This document shows positions 55,191 through 64,000 of a stretch of DNA of 64,000 bases, piece by piece. Source of the DNA: Morella rubra (lineage: Eukaryota > Streptophyta > Magnoliopsida > Fagales > Myricaceae); assembly GCA_003952965.2 (NCBI GenBank), contig CM025853.1, positions 14,288,068 to 14,352,067 of the forward strand, read 5' to 3'. Both the position numbers and the translations under genes were made by a program. Position 1 is the stretch's first letter; each line of letters starts with the position of its first letter. Below the pieces are notes generated by a model that made no database searches, was not told the DNA's origin, and was given only the letters and a program-made list of their open reading frames with translations.

Positions 55191-57869
55191 ACATAAAATA
55201 AAATTAACAAAGTTAGTCGGTCGGTTAACTTAAAAAAATTGAAATATAACTTAGAATAATTTCTTACATGCACAACTACTAGGACAAGCTGGCGTGCCTT
55301 GACTCATGCCTTCATTCACTCTCGGAGAAGGAGCGCTCGGGGTAGGACTCGGGATCAGACTCATACTAAGCGAGTAACTGCGCTATGCAACTGTCCAGAA
55401 GTAACTGAAGGAAATTCCCGTCCACTCTTCATTTCACCGTACAAGCTGTGACATAACAAAATAAACGATAAAGATTTGTAAAAGAGACAATAACAGTAAA
55501 AACAGTTCAGCAAACATCAACATTAGAAAAAAATATACTTAAAGAAATTATTAATCAGAATCCGATTCTTGCACGTTATCGCCCGATGCCTCATCCTCAG
55601 TAGAGTCGCTATCACTTTCGAACGAATCTTCGTCCCACTTTCTTCGCTATTTTCTTCAATTTCTGCTTCATCCCCCTCCGAAACATCATTACTATCTATA
55701 CGTCTTTTTTTCCGCCGATCAATTGCCTCAGAAGCTTGGATAACGTTTGGCGTAACGTCATCCCTCCGTAGTGGATTAAGGTTAAACTGTCGGAAGTCTA
55801 TAAACAAGTCAATGGCATCGTCCTCTTGATACGCTTCATTCGTGATGGCTGCTCCCGATTCAATGTTTACATCAACTTCACCATCCGGATCCAGGCCGGG
55901 AATGTCATATGCATTTCTACACGACAACTTCTGCACGACTCGCCATGTAGGTCCATGCAGATTATCAACTAGATAAAACACTTGACTTGCTTGATTAGCC
56001 AAAACAAATGGATCTTCTAAGTACCACAGTCGGGAAGTGTTTATGCTCTTAAAGTTCTCGTCGATACGAATTCCACGGTGATCTCCGACGTCCCACCAAT
56101 CACACTTAAACAAATATACAGTATTTCCCCGCAAGTATTGCATGGCATAAATGTCTACAAGTCTCCGTAAAATTCTATTGGATTTCCCTCATGTGATCCC
56201 GGTACTACAATACCACTATTCTGAGTTCTCCGTCGTTCTTCCCGTTGTACTGTATGATATCTACATCTGTTCACAACACATGCAGAATAACGCATCACTC
56301 GTGTATCAGGCCCACGTGCCAATGAATACAATTCATCAATTGATGTACATGGATTTTGAGAACGTAATTTTGAACCTACAACAATATATTAGAAGGTCAT
56401 TAAAAATAAAGACACGATATTAATTTGAATTATTTGTCAATAACACTTACTCGCCCTAAGAACCAATCCGAAAATTGTTCCTCATGCATACGAGAAATGT
56501 CACCAACTCCTTGCGCGTGAAGTTCATCCATGTGTTCACTGTAACGATAAGGTTAATCAACGACTGTATATTATAGAAAACCTATGAAATTTTATTTTAC
56601 TTACTCTAAGTAGTTGCTGATGCCTTTGCAATTGTTCAGCACAAACCACCGAGCTTTCTTGAACTCTATTCGGTCTATGTCATGTCCTTTTGCAGCCCCT
56701 ATCAATCTAATTCTCTGAGTTAACACATCTAATGACCTTTTTGGTACCTCCATTTCGTCCGTCAGAATCGTAGTTTCGATCTCTGAATTAAACACTGTTT
56801 CGACCCCTCGGAGGTATTGGGAACAAAATGTTGAACACTCATTCTCAATATACGCTTCTGCAATCGACCCTTCGGGACGGACTTATTTTTCACATTCCGT
56901 TTCGAGTGACCCATCAACCATTCAACTGGATACATCCATCTGTACTGTACGGGTCCAGCAAGCATTGCTTCGCGCGGTAAGTGGACTGCCAAATGCATCA
57001 TCACTGTAAAAAAAGCGGGTGGAAAAATCATTTCCAACTTGCATAAATTATCCCGATATCTTTTGACATCCTCTGTAATACAGAAATCTTCAACGTACCT
57101 GAACACAACTCGAGAAAAAATAAACATAATTCTGGTCACTGCGCCCCACGTCTTCCTTCAACAACCCTCGAATCATCACTGGAAGAACCCTCTGCAAGAA
57201 CACATGACAATCATGACTTTTCATTCCAGACACCTTCAATTCATCTAGATTCACACAACGTGAAATCTCAGCAGCATAACCACCGGGAAATCTCACGTCT
57301 TTTAACCACTCACAGGCCCTCCTTCGCTCTTCCCGAGTTAAAGTATACGCCGCTTGAGGCATCAATTCAACCCGACCGTCATACACCAAGTGCAAATCTT
57401 TTTTGGCCCCCATTTCAGCTAAATCTCTATGTGCACCCGCAAAATCTCTAGTCTTGAACTCGATATTCATCACGTTCCGATCACATTGTCACAAATGTTC
57501 CGATGATTGTTTTTCTTCTTTTCCCTATTCTTCCCTGACGCTTTACCAAAGATAGTCTCCCCGACATGCATCAATTGTTCCAATATATCCTCACCAGTTA
57601 ACTCCCTAGGCGGAAGTCTATGTTCTTCTTTCCCATCGAATGTATCCACATCATATCTCCATGCATGCCCCAGTGTCAAGTATCTCCTATGACCCATATA
57701 ACACATTCTTCTCCCGTGCTTCAACCACTTATAGTCAGTGTCTAAATTACACATTGGACATGCCAACTTTCCTTTGGTACTCCATCCAGATAAATTGGCA
57801 TATGCTGGAAAATATTTATGGTCCACATCAAAGCTGCATGCATCTTAAATATCGTCCCATCTAAAGCAT

Positions 57870-60800
57870 TGTGAGACCCCAACCTTATTTATTGCTTTCA
57901 TTTTTAAGAATTATGACTCCTTGAGTTTGTATTGTTCTAATTATTATTATTACTCTAATTTTTGAGAGGCATGTATGGGGAGATTAATCTAACGTTATGT
58001 CTAGGTGGAATTTTCCCCTAGCGTTTTATGAGTTTTAAGCTATGAGTTTTAAGCTAGGATTTAAATGTTATATTATTTGCAATTGTTAATAAGCTAGGGA
58101 GTAATTGAGATTAATTAGGCTAATTATTTTAATTAATGGAATATGTCCCTAAGTTACAATATTTGGAAGAATTTAATTGGAAGAATTTAATATATCCCTA
58201 ATATTATTTGGAAGAATTTAATTGGAAGTTGGAAGAATTTAATTGGAAGTTGGAAGAATTTAATTAGGGCTTTAACCTTGAAAATGTGTGAGACATAGGG
58301 TTTAAAATGGGATAGCATGATATATGAGAGCTGGAAATAAAAGGAAAAAAAAAAAGAAAAGAAAAGTGGAGGGGGAATCACGTATAAGTGGGAAGAAGAG
58401 AAGCGGGGGGGGGGGGGGGGCAGCCTTGTCTTTCCCCCCCCCCCCCAAAGCAAAACGCCTAAACCCTTTCCTCCCCCTCTTTTGCGTATTTCACTCCCTT
58501 GCCCTAGAAAAACCGCACACCTCTCTTGCTTAAGGCAGCCAACCGAGAAGAAGAAGAAGAAGAAGAAGAAGAAGAAGAAGAAGAAGAGAGAGGAGAGGAA
58601 GAAGAAGAAGGAGAAAGAAGAGAAGCACAAAGGTAAAATCCGGCCCTATTTGCTGGCCGAAAATCACCACCCCATCTCTCCCATTTTCTTCTTGCTTTCT
58701 CTTAATAGTTGGTTGTGGTTTTGTTGGTAGTTGCTTAGGTTGTTTTCTCCTTGTGTTCTTGGATGTTTAGTGTAGATTTTGCTAGTGTTTAAGGGTAGTA
58801 TAGATCTTACATGAAACATGGGGGAATATGGCCAGATCTGGAAATCCTACTCAAGAGAAACCATTTATGAACCCTAAGTGTTTGATAAAAAGCTTAAAAG
58901 AGGGCTGAAATCGGTTGGTGTGTGTAGGGCCGAATTTATTGGCTTGATGTGTTAGGGTTATGCATGTTAAACAAGAACCACCAAGCCCTAAGTGTTAGAT
59001 GTTGGTCAGATCTGAACACATGCAAGAGGACCAATAATGCACCTTAGGTGTTTGATAAAAAGTCCAAGAAATGGGTAAATGCAATAGTTTAGCTTGATGA
59101 AGGATCATGGTTTTGTTGTAAACTTTGAATTGGAGTTGTATAAGAGGGAAGAATGTGAGAGAATGGTTGCTGTTATGGGATGTTAAATTAGTCTTGGATG
59201 ATTGATGGTGACATGAAGAGATTAGGGTTTGGTTGTTGGAGGATGGGAAGGTTTGGTTGTTGGAGGATGGGAAGGTTGATTATTGTTGTTGCTGGAATTT
59301 AACCTCTGCAGATTTCAAGACTCGGATTTGGAGTGTGTTCTGATGTACTTGTGCTTATCCCTTGATCTTAAGAGGATCCTAGATCGTAGACCTAGGAAAT
59401 AGGAAGATTTTAAGCCATACCTTGGATGATTCCGATAACTATCGAGGGAGATATGCATTGTTTAAGGCCCGGACGTCAAGCTGCCAGCAGCCTTGCACGT
59501 CCGGAATGTCAGCCCATTTCGGATGTCTTTTGAAGGATCATGTTAAGTCCAAATTTTATGAGGTTGGTTTTGAAGTTTAAGTTTAAGGAAGAGGAACATT
59601 TTAAGATAAATTTCGTGTGATTTAGAGGTAAAATGAATGAGTTGTAGTATTTTGAAAACGGAGGGCCGAGCTGGAATCAGCGACAGCATTGTTGTAGGAT
59701 TTTCGCCTAATAAGGAGTGTTTGTAAAAATGTATAGGGACACCTGCTGTTGTGAATTTTACCCCCAATATTGCCTATGAAAGCTGAATATTTCAGAATAA
59801 ATTTCATATAATTTGGAGCCATGATTTTTAAGTTATGAATTTTTAAGTTGGAGACGTCGGGGCTGCCCGCTTTGACGTCCGCAGCAGCTTGTATTTTCGG
59901 GTGAAGGTTTTGAGTAGCAAATGAGCTTCAAATTATTTAAAATTTTGATATGTTATGAAAATTTGTGTAAGGATCAGTTTAGAATCCAATTTTATGGCTT
60001 CGGCATCCTTAGAAGAACATTTTATTATAGGGTCACCATTGATACGTCAAACAATATGGGTGGCGATTTTGTATGATGAGTTGTGAATAATTGAGTGACT
60101 ACTCTATAAATTTAGTAAGCCTATGAATAACTTTAGTATGAATCAATTGTAGGCAAGGTGCTGCCATTCGCTCAAGTGGACGGAGGTAAGTGGAATTTGT
60201 AAGTAGAAACTTACGTTTTTCCGAAAAACTGGAATGATACACAGCATGAAAAGTATTTATGAATAAGCATATCAAGCATGGCATGACACGAGCATTTGCA
60301 TGATTTTCTTGAATGAAAAAGAAAGCTTTGTGCAAATGAAAGCATGAGGAGTATTATGATTTCTCATTATCAAGCATGGCATTATCAAGCATGACATGAC
60401 ATGAGCATTTGCATAAGTTTCTTTGTGCAAATGAAAAATGATAAGTATGTTATCACAAGTCAAGTTAAAGGACTAAATAAGACGGTCGGTACCGTACCAA
60501 TAAGATAGGACATCCACTCCGAAGGACGAATGCGAGAAGGATGGATGATTCCTAAGGGGCACCCACTCCGAAGGACGAATGAGAGAAGGATGGGTAGGTC
60601 GAGGTATGTGCAATCACACCGAAGGATGCTTGCAAGAAGGTGTGAACCTCCAAGGGTTGAGTTTAGCCATCAGGCCTGGGGCCACGACAAGGGTTAGCTC
60701 AACCAAATGATGTGTTCCCAAGGGAAAAAGGGAATAGTTCCGAAAGGAACGCACAACCCTGACTTCAGGGGTAAATGGAGCGTGATAAGCAACCAAATCA

Positions 60801-61359
60801 AGAAAGAATATTTTCAAGCAAGAAAAGTTTTTTTTTTGATCAAGTACGTTGTCTCATGCATATGCAAGCATCAATGTGCATCCATGATTTATGCAAGACA
60901 TGCATTATTTATTGCATATAAACCCTTACTGAGTCTTTCGACTCACAGTTTTAAATTGTACCATTCCAGACAACATTTCAGGTGGAGACATCTAGAAGAG
61001 GGACCGACGAGAATGCCCTCTTCCCTTTTGTTAGTTCATTAAAGAACTAGATATAATTTTTGGAAGAGCCGACATGAGCCTCCGTGGTGTGGTGGTCATG
61101 AGTTATTCGGCCTAGTAAAGTTTAAGATTTTTAACCGATTGGTATTTTGAGACTGTTTTGTAATTAATTACTTCAAGTCATTGATCAAGATGCAAGTACT
61201 AGAAATAGGATCCCAAGTTCCGTATGCGCGTTAATTGCTAGCTAAAAAAAAAAAAAAAAAAATCCGCTGCAAGAATTTAGTACGTTCGCTGGAGTGTTCC
61301 TTGTTGGAAATGCTCGCGGCTGTTATTAGCCTCGATGAGCTAGCGTTCGGGGCGTGACA
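57870..61359 (+). mobile_element. Large solo LTR (3490 bp), del/Tekay-like, inside CACTA-2 TNP2
   Basis: It starts TGTGAGACCCCAACC and ends TTCGGGGCGTGACA, flanked by AGCAT (57865-57869, 61360-61364). It contains the block ACTCCGAAGGACGAATG twice (60510-60570) and a GGTCGGTACCG phrase like that of the 43922-48756 LTR. There is no internal region and no second LTR. It interrupts the TNP2 coding sequence, so it is younger than CACTA-2. Confidence 0.85.
58405..58590. repeat. G-run, C-run and (GAA)n tract inside the solo LTR
   Basis: A run of about 16 G (58407-58422) is followed 15 bases later by a run of about 14 C (58435-58447), which could pair as a hairpin. A GAA/AAG microsatellite follows at about 58548-58588. 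The long lysine- or phenylalanine-rich open frames over this stretch are artefacts of the repeats. Confidence 0.85.
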
Positions 61360-62670
61360 AGCATCATGTGTCTCAACTCCATCTTCTCATAGTTGTTTCA
61401 ACTCGTCCACTAAGGGTTGAAGATATACATCTATATCATTTCCCAGTAACTTGCAACCCATGATCAAAAGAGTCATCAGTGAAAATGAGACCTTCATACA
61501 CCTCCATGGGGGTAAATTATATGGAAACACAATGACTGGCCAAATATTGTACACATTGCTCATGTTTCCAAATGGATTAAAACCCGTCTGAAGCAAGACC
61601 AAGGCAGACGTTGTGGGCATCTTGAGCAAACCAACCATGGTTCTTATCAAAATTCTTCCAAACCAATAAATCTCCAGGATGCCTCAAACTTTTTCCATCG
61701 TCGACCCGTTTCTCTTGATGCCATCTCATGTCATGAGCTACATCTTTTGTGGTGAATAAACGTTTAAGTCTAGGGATTTAAGGGAAATGACGTAACACTT
61801 TTCTAGGAATTCGATTGTGCAAGTCATTTTCAAATTTCCATCGGGACACCCCACATACCAGACATCTGTCTAACTCACTGCTTTTCCTTCCAAAACAACA
61901 CACAATCATTTTGACATGCATGGATCTTATCATAACTAAACCCAAGACCTTTTTGCAATTCTTTTGCCTCGTAATACGATCATGGTAACATCTCCCCCTC
62001 TTGCAGCGCCTCTTTAATCAACTATAATACCATATCAAATGCCTTAACCGACAACTTATTCTCCGACTTCACATGCAACAACCAACTGTAAATGACAACT
62101 TACTAAACTTGGTACATCCAGGATACAATTCATGTTCTGCCTCTTCCCATAACTTATCAAGTGGTGTCGAAGCCTTCGGTCCCGAAGTGGGGTTTCCTAA
62201 TATTAGGGTTCTCTGTTTCAACCCTTGCCGCCCCACCTTCCAATCCCGCATGAACATCAGTTAACATTTCCTCCATTCTATCACAGCTATCTCCCTCTAA
62301 ATCATCATCACTATGTGGTAAGCTCGCACTGGACTCTTGACTCAAATTTGAAGTAAGTTGAATACCCTCCCGTGAAACACCCATAACTTATAGCTCACAT
62401 CAATCCTATTAATGTATATATGATCTTCCATTTTATCCAACACTTGAAACACTACATTTCTGCACTTTTGACACGGACATCTGATCTGACCCCGAGAGTC
62501 TACACAACAAGCAGCCATACGACAAAACAACGGACCCCCTCCACATTCTTTTCACCAAACTGATTTTTCTCGTAAACCTAACTCTTATCCATCGCAGAAA
62601 ATCTAAAAACAATACACGAATTAAGTAATTCATAAACACCCAATCATTTGAACTTGACTTTAAGCCCAGT

Positions 62671-63004
62671 TGATAGGTCCTATCCCATTCAAGATTGTGC
62701 ATTCAGAGTTGAACGTCAGTTCAACTTGTGTCCATCCATACTTGAAAAAATTCGGCAGCATCTCCCCCCAGTCCCCAAGTACACGCACCAGCGTTGGGGG
62801 CAAACGTCATCAACGATAGTTGTATGACGTCATACACCAATGCTAGTAGTATACCAGAAGACAAAAGGTAGATGGTACTGAATTTTCTCCAAGACTTGAC
62901 AGGACACAAGTACGAACTCGTCCAACCACGAATACACATTCTCAAACTGTCCATATTGTGGACAATTCAAGGGTTATTACGGATAAACGCGTCTAACCCT
63001 TGAA
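62671..63004 (-). promoter_or_regulatory. Conserved hairpin leader upstream of CACTA-2 TNP2
   Basis: On the minus strand: an 11-bp stem (63004-62994 with 62976-62966, TTCAAGGGTTA / TAACCCTTGAA, 17-nt loop), then TTGTCCACAATATGGACAGTTTGAG, and near the end CTTGAATGGGATAGGACCTATCA at 62693-62671. The order and the distance to the TNP2 ATG (374 nt) match CACTA-1 (377 nt). The stem sequence differs between the two elements while pairing is kept. Confidence 0.6.
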
Positions 63005-63169
63005 CGGGTCTAAGGGTACACACATTATATCCCAAAAATAAACTCAAACATAACAAGTTAAAAATACTCCAATATTCATCCTCCATGCTTCTCAAACTCC
63101 ATAATTTATTTACAGAAACTCAAGCACTTCAATAATCAAACATATAAACAAAATTAAATACTACACAAG

Positions 63170-64000
63170 GTCAATAACTTGCAATCTACCCTACCCTGTG
63201 ATCGATTGTGTTTCAATATCGATCGATCATCCTCACAAAGACGATTGATCGCAGAATCTCCATCTAACAAATGATTGATCGTCATAAAATGGCGATCGAT
63301 CGTGACTAACCCAGATCTACAACACACTTTCCAAGCCTCCCACACACTCAAATCCACGCCCAAAACACTCACAAATCATCCTCATGCAATACTATTCCAA
63401 TATACATATTAAAAATACTCTAATAAACTCAAATCATCACAAATCCTATCCACAATACCCACAAATAGAAAAATTAAAAAAAAACACCAAATAAGTGCAC
63501 AAAGCATTCCTAAATCATAGTGTAGGTTGATACAATTACCTCTTGCACAAAATGTAGACCAAAATGAACCAAATCCACACCAAAATCTCACAAATTTTGC
63601 CCAAATTTTTCAATATTCATCCGGTTAAAAAACCAATGAATTTGAGCTTGGGCTTAACCTTAAACACTTCTAAACACTCTCCTAACCAAAAGGACTGTGT
63701 TTTGACAAAGTTTAAAGGGAAAATAGCTCCTTGCTGCAAGCCTTTGGTCTCCTCCTTGCCGTTGGTGTATTTTTACTTCACCCACTGCCTTAGAGCATTC
63801 TGGCATTTCAAGCACAATAAACACTGATCGATCGGTCCTAATAGCGATCGATCGCCTTGTCAGCTTTTAAATTCCCGCCAAGTTTACAACCGATCGATCG
63901 TTACAAACATACCGATCGATTGTCACGTCTGTGTAAAACGAGGACACATGGAAGCCATCGATCGGTACTAATTATAGATCGATCGGTTAAACGACATTGT
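63170..64000 (-). repeat. CACTA-2 right-hand motif arrays and probable TNP2 leader exon
   Basis: GATCGATC-type motifs occur at 63183-63305 and again at 63825-64000. Between them a possible leader exon ends (minus) GTGCAAGAG|GTAATT at 63540, so the first array would lie in the TNP2 leader intron and the second upstream of it, as in CACTA-1. The terminus itself is beyond the window. Confidence 0.65.

Larger units (their letters stand above)
55523..62592 (-). pseudogene. CACTA-2 TNP2 transposase, split by a solo LTR
   Basis: From the start (ATG 62592) the minus strand encodes MDKS followed at once by TAG where CACTA-1 has Trp, then the zinc domain (GQIRCPCQKCRNVVF). The core follows with TGFNPFGNMS, PYNLPPWRCMK and GNDIDVYLQPLVDELKQL (61650-61387). 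After the solo LTR it continues FPAYANLSGWSTKGKLACPMC and MGHRRYLTLGHAWR, the DUF4218-like part (YTLTREERRRACEWL, MKSHDCHVFLQRVLP, MIFPPAFFTVMMH, RWMYPVEWLMGH) and a DUF4216-like end (YLFKCDWWDVGDHRGIR, WYLEDPFVLANQASQVFY). The LDVMHIEKN block expected between KNREKKK and ICDNVIGT is missing. Several frame breaks are present, so this gene is inactive. Confidence 0.85.
52987..64000 (-). mobile_element. CACTA-2, a second CACTA transposon (right end outside the window)
   Basis: The left end is a CATTACAAAAAAATTGAC variant of the CACTA terminus, followed by a long GTGAC hairpin and arrays of GATCGATCG(G/A)T. The minus-strand genes are TNP2 (62592-55523) and a TNPA-like gene (55190-53735), in the same order as CACTA-1 genes C and D. 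GATCGATC arrays return at 63180-64000, so the 5' end lies just past the window. It is inserted in gypsy fossil 2 and split by a 3.5-kb solo LTR. Confidence 0.85.

Noticed and set aside
58187-58730. Poly-Phe and poly-Lys frames on the two strands
   Set aside because: They are translations of the GAA tract and the G and C runs inside a solo LTR.
1-64000. tRNA, rRNA or other structural RNA genes
   Set aside because: No cloverleaf with the A and B boxes or rRNA core sequence was recognised; the tRNA-like matches are retroelement priming sites.

Overview
The window is nuclear DNA of a dicot plant. It carries a nuclear gene for a mitochondrial ribosomal protein, a three-exon strictosidine-synthase-like gene, plant-type splice sites and a dense nest of plant transposable elements. 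The species cannot be named from sequence alone. Only two host genes are convincing: the 5' end of mitochondrial uS2 (RPS2) at 1-394 (minus strand, running off the left edge) and a complete strictosidine-synthase-like gene at 38205-42102 (plus strand, 358 codons).

Left part (1-24.9 kb). A broken Ty3/gypsy fossil (about 1.08-3.9 kb, minus) is followed by a MuDR-type Mutator-like element (MULE, about 4.6-12.6 kb). The MULE carries a damaged transposase gene on the plus strand and an intact convergent gene for a small GRF-zinc-finger protein on the minus strand. A 1286-bp solo LTR with a GCACT duplication splits the last transposase exon. Next come a Ty1/copia (Sirevirus-like) fossil on the minus strand (13.98-21.42 kb) and part of an endogenous pararetrovirus (21.42-24.72 kb, minus).

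Centre (24.9-43.3 kb). A full-length 11.9-kb CACTA transposon (CACTA-1; TIR CACTA..., AAC target duplication) holds four genes: a 129-aa coiled-coil protein (gene A), a related larger plant-transposon protein (gene B), TNP2 transposase (gene C) and an En/Spm TNPA-like protein (gene D). Arrays of a TCCGGACG-like motif lie at both ends, in the spacers and in the leader introns of genes A, B and C. To its right is a region of interleaved inverted repeats, then the strictosidine-synthase-like gene. That gene has a 958-bp non-autonomous MULE and a small MITE in intron 1, and two more small elements downstream.

Right part (43.3-64 kb). A 4.8-kb solo-LTR structure (itself holding a copia solo LTR) is followed by a FAR1-domain fragment and a second broken gypsy element. 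A second CACTA (CACTA-2, minus strand, running off the right edge) is inserted in that gypsy element and is itself split by a 3.5-kb solo LTR. CACTA-2 uses a different terminal motif (GATCGATC), but shares with CACTA-1 the gene order, terminal GTGAC hairpins, a motif array in the TNP2 leader intron, and a TNP2 leader with small hairpins.

The most interesting system is the pair of CACTA elements. Their leader architecture is conserved, including a stem whose sequence differs in a compensatory way and a 23-nt identical block. Their motif arrays are divergent, CACTA-1 carries an extra duplicated gene, and both TNP2 genes lack the same conserved block. Boundaries given for elements were read by eye from direct repeats and TG/CA or TIR ends; no alignment or database search was run.
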